Source: Anaerobiospirillum sp. NML120449
Lineage (GTDB): Bacteria; Pseudomonadota; Gammaproteobacteria; Enterobacterales; Succinivibrionaceae
Reading direction: 5' to 3'
Assembly: GCF_023051105.1 (NCBI RefSeq)
Contig: NZ_JALKIL010000046.1
Location: forward strand, 1-37,226
DNA length: 37,226 bases
In this document: piece by piece, positions 1-10,200 of the stretch
Numbering within the stretch: the stretch's first letter is position 1
Layout of the letters: each line of letters starts with the position of its first letter
Program-made: the position numbers and the translations under genes
Notes under the pieces: generated by a model
Database searches by the model: none
The model's input: only the letters and a program-made list of their open reading frames with translations
Told to the model about the DNA's origin: nothing

Positions 1-635
1 CCACCACCGCCGCCGCCGCCACCACCGCCGCCACCGCCGCCGCCGCCACCACCGCCGCCGCCAGCGAACAGCTTGGACATAATGGTAGTAGTTACTTCAA
101 AGTCGATGGTATCGCCTTTGTTGGCACCTACCTGTAAAGTCAGCTTACCGGTGTCAGCGTTAGCAGCTGCACCACCAGCACCGGCCTGCTTGCCGTAGAT
201 GGAGGTGTCGTTGGCACCGTCCAGAACGGTCTTGCCACCGAACTTGGTCTGCTGAGCAATACGGGTGATTTCAAAGCCCAGAGCGTCAGCTTCTTTCTTT
301 AAGGCAGCGCGGTCTTCTGCAGTGTTGGTGCCGTTAGCAGCCTGAACTGCCAGGGTACGAACTTTCTGCAGCATGGAGGTGGTTTCATCCATGGCGCCTT
401 CGATGGTCTGAGCAAGGGCAATACCGTCAGATGCATTGCGGTTGCCCTGGTTGAGACCATTGATCTGTGTTGTCAGCCTGGAGGATATCTGCAGGCCAGC
501 AGCGTCGTCCTTGGCACTGTTAATTCTCATGCCGGACGAGAGGCGCTGGTATGTGGTCGTAAGCTGATTCTGTACGTTGTTAAGATAACGACGTCCATTG
601 AGCGAGCTTACGTTCGTATTGACGTAAACAGCCAT
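1..635 (-). CDS. fliC: Flagellin, N-terminal part (3' end off the window)
   Basis: Flagellin is the subunit of the flagellar filament, exported through the flagellar type III apparatus. Reading leftwards from the ATG at 635, the protein begins MAVYVNTNVSSLNGRRYLNN and continues with the typical D0/D1 signature RLSSGMRINSAKDDAAG, then GNRNASDGIALAQTIEGAM and VQAANGTNTAEDR. These match the conserved flagellin N-terminal helices. About 211 codons are present. The conserved part ends near residue 165; the variable domain then runs into MSKLFA followed by 20 consecutive glycines up to the window edge. The conserved C-terminal D1/D0 helices lie outside the window, so I cannot tell whether the gene is intact. 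No other flagellar gene is in the window. Identity is very secure; which flagellin paralog it is remains unknown. Confidence 0.95.
   Translation of the reverse strand, partial: MAVYVNTNVSSLNGRRYLNNVQNQLTTTYQRLSSGMRINSAKDDAAGLQISSRLTTQINGLNQGNRNASDGIALAQTIEGAMDETTSMLQKVRTLAVQAANGTNTAEDRAALKKEADALGFEITRIAQQTKFGGKTVLDGANDTSIYGKQAGAGGAAANADTGKLTLQVGANKGDTIDFEVTTTIMSKLFAGGGGGGGGGGGGGGGGGGGG
3..62 (-). repeat. Poly-glycine (GGN)n codon run inside the flagellin gene
   Basis: Twenty successive in-frame glycine codons, a mix of GGC and GGT on the minus strand, reach the window edge. The run lies in the variable domain, after the residues MSKLFA. The mixed codons argue against a pure slippage artefact, although trinucleotide expansion is a likely origin. 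The full length cannot be seen. Confidence 0.9.
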
Positions 636-1188
636 TTATAACCTCAGTATTTCTCTACTTATTCAATCCTGAACAGTGCAGGTATGGCCGGGCATATTTG
701 GTGGAGCAGCTTTATTGGCGGCATGCTGCTATGACGGAACGTCCTGGCGTGGGAGCGTTTACAAAGCCCTGTAAATTACTCCTGCAGCTGTCGATCGTTA
801 ATCAGAACGCTTCAGTAGCGCTGTTGTAAAGGTATAAAAGCCATAATATGCAAACCATGCTTATAAATAAGAATTCAGTATCTATTATAGATACATTAGT
901 TTATGCGTAAATAGTAGAGTGTAAATCTGTTTTATAAGTTTGGCAGTCCGGGCTGATAATGACGCAAAAGATGATTTATATCGAGCAAATAAGTAAAACA
1001 ATGCGATATTCAGCATGTTCTTGAGCCCAGTGACGGGAACAGTCTGAATCTGGGAACTTCAGCTTTATGAAGATACTCAAACAGCTGTTATGGTGGAGCT
1101 ACTGGCATGGCATGGGCAGGGAGATCAACGGGTGAGTATCTCAGTTTGGACGTGGGCTGTGTGAGCCTGGTGAGGCCGGGCGTAAGAA
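636..1188. other. Intergenic region upstream of flagellin, no gene seen
   Basis: Divergence is not involved here: both neighbours are on the minus strand, so this stretch holds the flagellin promoter and leader. It is AT-rich around 840-960. I could not find a convincing sigma-28 promoter (see rejected items). One clear 17-nt palindrome is listed separately. Nothing else is supported. Confidence 0.6.
878..894. promoter_or_regulatory. Perfect AT-rich palindrome upstream of flagellin
   Basis: GTATCTATTATAGATAC has 8-bp arms around a single central T. It lies about 245 bp upstream of the flagellin start in an AT-rich stretch. It has the size and symmetry of a binding site for a dimeric regulator. 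No regulator can be named from the sequence. Confidence 0.4.
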
Positions 1189-1191
1189 GCA

Positions 1192-1226
1192 AAAAGGCCT
1201 GAGTGCGCGCTGCTCTCAGGCCTTTT
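1192..1226 (-). terminator. Intrinsic terminator downstream of yciB
   Basis: AAAAGGCCTGAG (1192-1203) pairs exactly with CTCAGGCCTTTT (1215-1226) around an 11-nt loop. On the minus strand the stem is followed by a T run (CCTTTTTGC), fitting termination of the leftward yciB transcript. The plus-strand T run is shorter. Confidence 0.8.
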
Positions 1227-1312
1227 GCGGGGACCGCTGCTGTGGCTGATCTTATATGGCAGTCAGGAGGCGGTCAGATATGTGGGGATGGGGGGTATGA
1301 TCCAGGCCCTGA

Positions 1313-2023
1313 TTATTTTCTGTCCTGTGGAGAGCTTTCAAACTCGGCTTCGTTGCGAACAGGGCAGACAGCTGGCTCGCCTGAATTTGAAGCTGAGGCT
1401 GCAGAATGAGTTTGCTCAGAACCATCAGGATTCTTGCGAATTTCCTTGAACATGGCCAGAACCTCAGGGTGGCGACGCAGGACTACGGCAAAAATGAAGA
1501 TAGTAAAGGTAACGTTCAGGGCTGGGCTGCCAAAGGTCTTGTAGTTTACCCACCATGACTCTGCTGTCTTGAGGTCAATATCAAACAGGTATGGAGTGTA
1601 GAAAGCTACGACCATGTTTACTATACCGACGAAAGTAAACCAGAACATGAAGTAACTGCCCAGCTTAAACCAGATAGGCTCAGGCAGCGGCATTTCGCGG
1701 CCAAAAAGGTAGGCAAAAGGATTGCGCTTAAGGCCAAACTGAAGCACGCCAATGGTAATGGCAAGAATCCAGTTGACTACACTTGGCTTCCATTTGATGA
1801 TTTGAGGATCATCTAACAGAATGGTTGGAAGTCCGAATAACATCACAGCAATGGTCATAAAGACCTGAATGCGTGAGGTTTTGCGCCACAGCAGGTATTG
1901 AATGGCAAATGACAGTATGCAGCCGGCAATGATAACGCCTGTTGCCAGGACCAGATCACCAGTCCAGCGGTAGGTCACGAAAAAGGCTATGGCAGGTGCA
2001 AAATCCAGAATCTTCGCGAGCAT
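1313..2023 (-). CDS. yciB: Inner-membrane septation-associated protein YciB
   Basis: YciB (IspA/IspZ family) is a small polytopic inner-membrane protein linked to cell-envelope and septum synthesis. The sequence follows the family: MLAKILDFAPAIAFFV start, IKWKPSVVNWILA, the loop LFGREMPLPEPIWFKL (E. coli has LGKELTLPQPVW) and WWVNYKTFGSPALN. About five hydrophobic segments are visible. I chose the ATG at 2023 because the homologous N-terminus begins there and a GGAAA ribosome site precedes it; an in-frame ATG at 2083 would add 20 non-family residues. The protein is 236 residues, longer than the usual ~180, through a hydrophilic C-terminal tail of about 35 residues. Terminator follows at 1192-1226. 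Confidence 0.92.
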   Translation of the reverse strand: MLAKILDFAPAIAFFVTYRWTGDLVLATGVIIAGCILSFAIQYLLWRKTSRIQVFMTIAVMLFGLPTILLDDPQIIKWKPSVVNWILAITIGVLQFGLKRNPFAYLFGREMPLPEPIWFKLGSYFMFWFTFVGIVNMVVAFYTPYLFDIDLKTAESWWVNYKTFGSPALNVTFTIFIFAVVLRRHPEVLAMFKEIRKNPDGSEQTHSAASASNSGEPAVCPVRNEAEFESSPQDRK

Positions 2024-2107
2024 TAGTTTTCCATTGTGTTTTGCTTGAGAAGCGGAGCCGTTCCTTACAAAGAGCGGGTCCATCCGACTGAAACAGGATC
2101 AGTCATA

Positions 2108-2131
2108 CAGGCCTTCAGGTTTAAAGGCCTG
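2108..2131 (-). other. Hairpin between umuC and yciB
   Basis: CAGGCCTT (2108-2115) pairs with AAGGCCTG (2124-2131). It sits between the umuC stop and yciB start. There is no T run after it on the minus strand, so it may be a weak or factor-assisted terminator, or a processing hairpin. Confidence 0.35.
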
Positions 2132-2243
2132 ATCACGGTATTATCGCAAAAATCGACGGTCCTGATGCAGAGATTGATCACAAATGATAAAGGTGCATGC
2201 CTGGCAATTGCCTGGGGTGAATGGAGATAAGGACTTTTGCAGG

Positions 2244-3563
2244 CTATTCAAGCTGAGGCAGGTCATCCCATGAGGTGGTGTAGCGTGGTGACAGGGAGTT
2301 TTTATTGGAGAATGCCTCAGCCTGCTCCACACCCTGGGCTCCAAGGAAGATATGATGGGCATGCCCCTGATGGTTGATTTTATCCATGGCAGCCATAAGG
2401 CCATCAGAGCGGGCTGTATCTTCATCACTGCGGTTTTGTGTAAACAGATCGTTCTGGAAAGAGCGGCTGGTAGACAGTGAGGACAGCAGCACTCCGGCTT
2501 TATTGTACTTATAGCCATCAACATAAATCTGCTTGAGCAGTTCGTGAACCACATAAAGAACTTCGCGGGTATCGGCTGTAGGTACCTTGAGAAGGGCAGA
2601 GCGGTCAGCAGCGAACTTGGGATCGTTGCCAAAATATGAAGTGCGTATAAATACCGTTATCTGGCTGCAGTACTTGTGCTGATTGCGCAGCTTGTGACAG
2701 GCCGATGCCGTGAAGTTTGCCAGAGCCTGATGCAGTTCCTCAATGGTGGTCAGGCGACGGGTAAAGGAGCGCGACCACATGATTTGCATGGTGTCATTGC
2801 TGTCTGACTCATCTTCTACTGCGTTGATATTGTTCAGCTCCTGCACTGTACGCATCAGCACAACGTTATAACGCTTTTTGATGGCCTGAGGGCTCTGGGT
2901 AGACAGGTGCCATGCAGTTACAATGCCTTCGTTGCGAAGGCTTTCATTCAGGCGGCGTCCAACCCCCCATATCTCATCGACGGGATTACGGCGCAGCAGG
3001 CGCATACGGGGAAAGTCACGCAGTACCGAGTAGACGCCGTGAGTCTCGCCACGCTGCTTTTTGGCATGATGATTGGCAAGTTTGGCCAGAGTCTTGGTTC
3101 GGGCTATTCCTACACCTACCGTTATTCCAACCAGGTTGAATACTGCGTTGCGTATCAGTACAGCTTTGTCCTGAGCTTCCTTTTCCGTCAAGTTGCGAAA
3201 GCACAGAAAGGCCTCGTCTACAGAATAAACTTCAGTGTGGTCACAGATATGCTCCAGAACCTCCATGACGCGGCGGGAAATATCAAGGTACAGTGAAAAG
3301 TTTGAAGAAAAGCAGACAATTTTGTGGCGGGCTATCTTATCCCTGATTTTAAACACAGCTATGCCCATGGGAATACCCAGGTCTTTTGACTCCTGGGAAC
3401 GGGCAATGACACAGCCGTCATTATTGGAAAGTACCAGCAGAGGACGGCCGTCCAGATCTGGTCTGAACAGTCGCTCGCAGCTGCAGAAAAAGTTGTTGCA
3501 GTCCACCAGCAGGTAGACCCGCTCGTATCTGATGGAATCAGGATCTTCAGTGTCCTTACTCAT
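2244..3563 (-). CDS. umuC: Y-family DNA polymerase, UmuC type
   Basis: UmuC is the catalytic subunit of translesion DNA polymerase V, which copies past damaged bases after SOS induction. The 439-residue protein is full length. The first metal ligand is in LLVDCNNFFCSCE (D21) and the second catalytic pair is in YSVDEAF (D116, E117). VGIARTKTLAKLANHHAK is the palm/thumb motif and NPVDEIWGVGRRL the helix-hairpin-helix region; the C-terminal half carries the little-finger domain (WSRSFTRRLTT). There is no umuD beside it: upstream is about 670 bp of non-coding sequence and downstream is yciB. I saw no CTGT-N8-ACAG LexA box in the 300 bp upstream. A weak GGAG lies 10 nt before the ATG. Confidence 0.93.
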   Translation of the reverse strand: MSKDTEDPDSIRYERVYLLVDCNNFFCSCERLFRPDLDGRPLLVLSNNDGCVIARSQESKDLGIPMGIAVFKIRDKIARHKIVCFSSNFSLYLDISRRVMEVLEHICDHTEVYSVDEAFLCFRNLTEKEAQDKAVLIRNAVFNLVGITVGVGIARTKTLAKLANHHAKKQRGETHGVYSVLRDFPRMRLLRRNPVDEIWGVGRRLNESLRNEGIVTAWHLSTQSPQAIKKRYNVVLMRTVQELNNINAVEDESDSNDTMQIMWSRSFTRRLTTIEELHQALANFTASACHKLRNQHKYCSQITVFIRTSYFGNDPKFAADRSALLKVPTADTREVLYVVHELLKQIYVDGYKYNKAGVLLSSLSTSRSFQNDLFTQNRSDEDTARSDGLMAAMDKINHQGHAHHIFLGAQGVEQAEAFSNKNSLSPRYTTSWDDLPQLE

Positions 3564-3992
3564 GGCTGCAAAGCTCCACTAACTGTTAATTGCTCTGTTA
3601 CTGGTTCCGGTACTATTTCATTAATTCAAAGTGATCACAGGATGGTGAGCAGCATGGAGCTCATTGCTGGGACCTCAATTGAGTGCCTTGAATTATAGCC
3701 AAACAAGGCGCCGGGACACACCAGGATGTAAATTGTGGCATTGATAGTGCATAGGGTAGGATGAGATTCGGGATATAACTACACCTCGACGCTGTCAGGG
3801 CCTGTAAATCATGGTTTTGCTCTGATTATGCACTTACAGATGCTTTATATCGTATATACAAAAAAGTAAATACATCACTGCATTTGTTATGAAACCAGGA
3901 TCTCTGATTGTGAGCTCTGCCTGATTATGGGAAAAGGTGTGCCCTTTTTGCTCAAAATTATGCATCTTAATCCGGTTACTGCGGGCCATGAT
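3564..3992. other. Intergenic region between divergent umuC and the giant GGDEF gene
   Basis: No ORF here resembles a protein. The stretch should contain the umuC promoter on the minus strand and the upstream region of the plus-strand GGDEF gene. It is AT-rich around 3840-3880. I see no recognisable operator. Confidence 0.5.
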
Positions 3993-4001
3993 TGCTATAA
4001 T
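3993..4001 (+). promoter_or_regulatory. Extended -10 promoter for the giant GGDEF gene
   Basis: TGCTATAAT is a perfect extended -10 element (TGn plus TATAAT). The -35 position shows no good TTGACA match, as is usual for extended -10 promoters. Transcription would begin near 4008, giving an untranslated leader of about 220 nt. Confidence 0.6.
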
Positions 4002-4007
4002 TGGTCA

Positions 4008-4230
4008 AAAGTGGAGCAAGGCTCCACAGGCCCCGTGCGGGCACCACTGCCATAAGCAAACATGAGGCTGTCCATGGACAGTCCCTTTTGAGGGTGCTCC
4101 ACAATCAAGCATAGGCAGTGCGTCACTGTCTGTGCGCTGCTGCATTGGCGTGCTATCTGACGTCTGAAAGTTTTTTCTTTAGCCCTGATTTGTCTTAATC
4201 AGGGACTGAGCATGCGTACTAAGGAGAGCT
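4008..4230 (+). promoter_or_regulatory. Structured 5' leader of the giant GGDEF gene
   Basis: The leader holds a hairpin GTGGAGC/GCTCCAC (4011-4017 with 4021-4027), a 14-nt palindrome CTGTCCATGGACAG (4068-4081) followed by TCCCTTTT, a second exact copy of GCTCCAC (4096-4102) and an 8-bp hairpin CCCTGATT/AATCAGGG (4183-4190 with 4197-4204). The ribosome site AAGGAG is at 4221-4226. The two GCTCCAC copies could compete for the same partner, so a switch is possible but is inference. It does not match the c-di-GMP (GEMM) riboswitch as I know it. Confidence 0.4.
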
Positions 4231-7200
4231 ATGGACAACACACAATCCCGCTCTGGTCACTTTGAAGCTGAAAGCACTGCGGGCGCTGACAGAACCTCTG
4301 TCGGTTTAGCAGATCGTGCCCAGGCAGCTCAGCAGGACCAGAAGGAAGCCATGCCACGCTCTCAGTGGCAGAGTTTGCGTATGCAGGCCCAGGCACGACC
4401 AGGTCACTTAAGACCTTCTCGACCATATGAAAGCTATCACAATGCTGTTGCAGCTCTTGAACGTCAGCATAGTGCTCAGTCTGCAGAAACAGTATTTACT
4501 AACAGTGATGCTAACAATATAAAATCCGAAGCATCATCCGCTCAGCCAGCAGTATCAGCAGCTCCTTCAGTTAAGGCAGCGAGCACTGCAGCTCCTGCAT
4601 GGCCATCAGTATCGGTGTCGGTACATGATGCAGCCACAGCTGTACAGGAAGGTACAGTACAGGGAGCCAATGAGTCAGGCGACTCAGGAGCCGAGGGCGA
4701 CTCGTCAACTGTCGACTCGGAGCAGGATCTCGAGAGTGCCCGGTCCGGCTTAATCTCTGAAAAATGTAATCCAGCTGAGCAAGCTGCTGCCAGTGCGGCT
4801 CAGGACATTAAGACCGAAGAGCCGGTCACAGCGCCATCCGTTATCAATGCTGAAGCATCAGATGCCGGTGAGCCAGTTAAAGAACAGGTTATTTGCGAAT
4901 CTGTATCCTCTCATATTGCAGAGGCAGCTTCTGAATCTGACGCATGTGAGAGTGACAGCTCCCGTTTAGAGGAGCGATATGACGAAAAATCAGTCAGTGA
5001 GGCTATAGCCCCTGAATCAGTAGAGCCAGCCATTTGTGAGGCAGAGTCTGCTGAGACAGAAGTTACTGGTGCCGGTGAGGCTGAGACATCAGAGGCTGTA
5101 GAGCCAGTTAAAGAACAGGTTATTAGCGAAGCTGTATCCTCTGATTCAACAGATGCAGCTTTGGAATCTGATGAATGTGAGAGTGCCAGCTCCCGTTTAG
5201 ATGAGCAATATAATGAAACTGCTGCAAGTGAGGCCCAGGCCCATGAATCAGTAGAGCCAGCTGAACAGACAGCGGCAAGTGAGGTCGAAACCTCTGAGAC
5301 GGTGGAGCCAGAAGAAGAGCCAGCCGCTTGCGATGCTGCCTGCCAGGAAAAAGAAGAATCAGACGAATTGTCTGCTGCCTGCCAGGAAAAAGAAGAATCA
5401 GACGAATTGTCTGCTGCCAGTGAGGCAGTAGCCCCTGAATCAGTAGAGCCAGCTGAACAGACAGCTGCAAGTGAGATCGAAACCTCTGAGACGGTGGAGC
5501 CAGAAGAAGAGCCAGCCGCCTGCGATGCTGCCTGCCCGGAAACAGAGGAATCAGCTGAAGTGTCTGATGCCAGTGAGGTCCTGGCCCCTGAATCAGTAGA
5601 GCCAGCTGAACAGACAGCTGCAAGTGAGGTCACAACCTCTGAGACGGTAGAGCCTGTAGAAGAGCCTGCCGCCAGCGATGCTGCCTGCCCGGAAACAGAA
5701 GAATCAGCTGAAGTGTCTGCTGCCAGTGACGCCCAGGCCCCTGAATCAGTAGAGCCAGCTGAAGAGTCAGCGGCAATTGAGGTCGAAACCTCAGAGAATG
5801 CAGAGCCAGAAGAAGAGCCGGCCGCCTGCGATGCTGCCTGCCCGGAAACAGAAGAATCAGCTGAAGTGTCTGCTGTCAGTGAGGCCGTAGCTCCTGAATC
5901 AGTAGAGCCAGCTGAACAGACAGCTGCAAGTGAGGTCACAACCTCTGAGACGGTAGAACCAGTAGAAGAGCCTGCCGCCTGCGATGCTGCCTGCCCGGAA
6001 AAAGAAGAATCAGCTGAAGTGTCTGCCGCCAGTGAGGCCATAGCCCCTGAACTGGTTGAAGCAGTTGAAGAACAGGCTATCTGCGAGGCTGTATCCTCTG
6101 ATTCAACAGAGGCAGCTTTGGAGTCTGATGCATGTGAGAGTGCGTGCTCCAATACTTTGGAGCAATTAGAAGAATCTGCTGACAGTAAGGCTGAGGCCTC
6201 TGTTATGGCAGAGACAGTTGCAGAGTCATCCGACAGTGATGATGACAGCTCAGAGTCGGTAGAGTCAGTTGAAAATCCGTCTTTCAGTGAGGAAAAGTCC
6301 TCACAGTCCGTAGAGATGGCTGCAGATGCTGATGGATGCGATACTCAATGCTCCGAGTCTGATAACAGTACAGAAGATAGTTCTGAAGAAGATAATCAGC
6401 CTGTAAGTCTTTACGGTTATGCCGGTGATCTGCAAAGTGATGCCCTGACCCCATGGGGCCATGGCAGTGTCATATCTGATGCTCAAGATAGCAGTTCAGA
6501 GGATTTGTCACGTCTGGACGAACCTCAAAAAGATGAGATTGAGCCTCTGTGCGGATGCAGCTCAGAAGATGCTGAAGCTGAGCATGAGGCCGAAAGACTT
6601 GATGCTCAGGAGGCCGGATCATCTGATGTTGATGAAGGCTCTGAATGCTCGATGTCCGTAGAGCATGTTGAAGAGCCAGCAGCATGTCTGGCTGGAAGTG
6701 CTGAGGCCGTGCAGTCTGATGAAGAGCCTGATGAGTGCAAGGCTGAAAGTGCTGAGGTTGTGCCGTCCGCTGAAGAGCCTGATGAGTGCAAGGCCCAAAG
6801 TGCTGAGGCCATGCTGTCAGCTGAAGAGCCTGATGAGTGCAAGGCTGAAAGTGCTGAGGCCGTGCCGTCAGCTGAAGAGCCTGATGAGTTCAAGGCTGAA
6901 AGTGCTGAGGTTGTGTCGTCAGCTGAAGAGCCTGCTGTATGCGAGGCTGAAAGTGCTGAGGCTGTGCCGTCCGCAGAAGATACTGATGAGTGCGAGGCCC
7001 AAAGTGCTGAGTCCGTGCAGTCCGCCGAAGAGCCGGCTGAGTGCGAGGCTGAAAGTGCAAGTGCTGAGGCTGTGCAGTCCGCTGAAGGGCCGACTGATGC
7101 CGATGTGGCTGATGAGGGGGACGGCAGGGCTGCAGCTGAGGAAGATAAGGGCACTGATTTTATTTCCGAGGCTGTTGCTGTTGAATCAGTGGCTGGCTGT

Positions 7201-10200
7201 GATGATGCTGACGGTAGTGATGGCAGCAAGGACAGTGAAAGCAGCATCAGAGCCGAGCTTGAGGGTTCTTTTGACCCTTATACCGCTCATTCCCGTGAGG
7301 AATATGAGCGTGTAATTGCGCGTGCCCGTGCCATTGCTCATGAGCGCCATGATCAGATTGAAGAAAGTGAGCATGCTCAGAGAATGGCCCAGCAGGAGCG
7401 CGACAATAACAGCGCCATGATGGAAAATGCCCGTGCTCTGGCCGAAATTGCAATGAAGGAAGGCCTGGGCTCGCTGCTCTTTGCCAAAGGTTCGGGCTCT
7501 CATACTGAAAGTTCCAACAGCATTTCCACGCAGGGATCAGGAGCTGGCATTGCGGTATCAGGCCCTGAAATGACCATGGTAGCCCCGGGCATGCTTGGTC
7601 CTGCTGCTGCCGCTGCTGCCGGCTATCATGGCAGTACTGCCATGGGCCGTCGTCCTTTTGCCTATTTCAAGACCACCAGCCGCTCCAACATGCCTCGTGA
7701 CCGGGTGTTCCTGGGCTTTGGTGCCCGCGCCAACATGGACGTGGATATCTACAGTGGAGCTGCAGGAATCCAGCCTCATACTGCCGGAACCTTGGTGCCT
7801 GGTGTTTCATCAGCTACTCATTCATCATCGGCCGGTGGTGAGCATGTCGATACTGTTTCTGTTGAAGATTTCAAGCTGCATGACCGTGGTGATGAAATTT
7901 CTGTAGGCCAGCCAAAGTCTGCCTATGATGAGTCTTTTGGTTCCCAGGATACAGCAGAGCATAACAATAAGGCTCTTGATCCCGGACTTCTCGACAGCCA
8001 CGAGAGCATTGGCAGACTGGGCAAGGTCTCCAATGTCCGTTCCGACCTTGAAAACGACATCAACGAAAGCGAGATCCGCCATGAGGATCCTGAGTACTGG
8101 ACCAGCACTGTAGTTGAGGCTCACGAAGAGAGCACTCTGCCAGCCAGTGCCTTTGCCTGCGACGGTCCGCTTGATGATATGCCGACTGCATCCCCTGCAG
8201 GTCATATCATTCCGGTCAATCCTCAGGAAGAAGCCGGCTATATTCCAGAGCCGGAGCCTGCCTGTGATGGTCAGAGTTCTGATGGTGCTGTTGCTGACGG
8301 AGCTTCAGCCTCCTCAGGTGTGTCAGGAGCTCAAGGCGCATCAGGAGCGGCCTCAGGTGCAAACAGGGCAGCATCTGTGTCTTCAGCATGGGTGGTAAGC
8401 CCAACAGGCGGTATGGCATCAGGTCTTGCTGATGATGAAAGTCGCCAGAATTATGTAATTCAGGGCCATGAGCGTACCATTGCCCAGCCGCAGGGTCTGC
8501 CTGATCAGGCCGGTGCGGCCTGTCCGCTGGCACCTCCTGCCGGTGTGGGAGTAAGTGCTGCAGACAGCTGTGGCGATGCTCCTCATGACTTCTTTGCTCC
8601 CGGTATGCCGCATACCGGTCACCGCAGTGACAATGCCAATTACCGTGGCGGCTACATGCCTTGTTACTTCCTCTATGACAATGGTGAGGATCGCTATCTT
8701 CTCGATGAGGGGAGCTGCCGTCTTATTGGCATTACCTATACCGGTGACTGGGTACCAAGCTCCTTTATCAACAATCAGCTGGCTCTGATTGATGAAGAGG
8801 AGCTCTTCAGTGTCTTCTTCAGTCCATCTGAGGGCAATAATGTCTTCTCGCATGTGCGCATCAAGCAGGGCCCGCATCAGGGAGAGTGCCTGTATATCTC
8901 AGGCTCTGTAGTACAGCGTGATGATACCGGTATTGCCATGCTGGTATCGGGCTACTTTACCCAGATTAAGAGCAACTTCATGGAGTGTATGTGCCGCTTC
9001 ATGAACCACTCCGCATCCTTTGATATCGATACCTTTACCGGTGAAGTGCACTTTGGCCCGGCTTTCCACATCATGCTCGGCCTTGATCAAAACGAGGCCA
9101 TGCCTGCAACCATCAGCGAATATGAAGAAAACTTCATTCATCCTGAGGATCTGGTTGTTTACCGCCGTCAGAGTGACATTATCTACAATCCGCGCATGGG
9201 TGATTATTACGAGAGCATCTATCGTATCAAGCACCGTGGCGGATACTACATCTGGTGTATCGATCGTGGCCTGGTTATTGAGCGCCGTCGCTCAGGCAAG
9301 GCTTCCCGTATTATCGGTACCACCACCAATATCGATGTGGTTCGCTCCAACTTCGAGCGTCTCAAGCGTTCAATCTATCAGGATCCTCTGACCGGCCTGC
9401 ACAACCGCCTGTACCTCAATAGCCGCTACAAGTACTTCACCATGGAGGAAAGTCAGCCGCTGTCACTGGTATATGTGGACATCTCAGGCCTTAAGGTTAT
9501 CAACGACTATCTTGGTCACGCCAAGGGTGATGAGCTGGTCAAACTGTCAGCTCAGATTCTTACTACCGATGTCTATCTTGACCACGAGGTGGTACGCCTG
9601 TCCGGTGACGAGTTCCTGCTGATTTTCACCAACTGCTCAGATGTGCAGTGCAAGATTTTCATTAACAAATTTGCCTGTGCTCTGGATGAGCGTAACCGCA
9701 ACCACGAATTCCCGCTGCCAATCTACTTTGGCTTTGGTATTGCCACTCTTAATGAAATTGATGACGGTGATACCTTCCTGCGCTGCGAGGCCCGTGCCGA
9801 CGTACGTCTGCAGGAGTACAAGACTGTACACCGTGAGCGCATATATACCGCACTGCGTGCCTTTATCGAGGCTGCTCTTGGTCACCCTGTGGATCTTACG
9901 GACAACAGACGCCTTGAGTATCTTGAAAAGGACAAGGAAGATCAGCCTGATGTAGTACCTGAATTTCAGCTTGATGCCCGTGAGCGCGAAGCCCGTGGTC
10001 TTGAGCCACTGCCAGAGATGGAGAACTCAAGCCCGGCACCGGCTCCGGCACCATCACCTTACAGTGAAGTGTTGCGCCGCTTTAAGGGATCCTTTGCCGG
10101 CTCCCGCTGGCAAAGCCCACGCTATCAGATTGGCCGTGCTCTTACTGAGCTGCGCTCTCCTGAGGAGCAAAAGCTCGAGGATGAGCGCCTTACTCAAAAC

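Noticed and set aside
712..738. Possible sigma-28 promoter for flagellin, with GCCAATAA on the minus strand (712-719)
   Set aside because: The -10 differs from GCCGATAA at one base, but no TAAA occurs at the required 15-bp spacing; the position reads TCCG.
3564..3900. LexA box search before umuC, including CTGATTATGCACTTACAG
   Set aside because: Spacing is 18 rather than 16 bases and the left half ends in A; not a valid site.
4911..6152. A 413-codon ORF on the minus strand, antisense to the giant GGDEF gene, Ser/Ala-rich
   Set aside because: It lies over the repeat array and has no ribosome site. The repeated codons of the sense gene, with a 51-bp period divisible by three, keep the opposite frame open automatically.
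6606..7247. Antisense Ser-rich 213-codon ORF and a sense-strand Leu/Lys/Arg-rich ORF of 216 codons
   Set aside because: Both are out-of-frame readings of the 51-bp repeat array and have repeat-derived composition.
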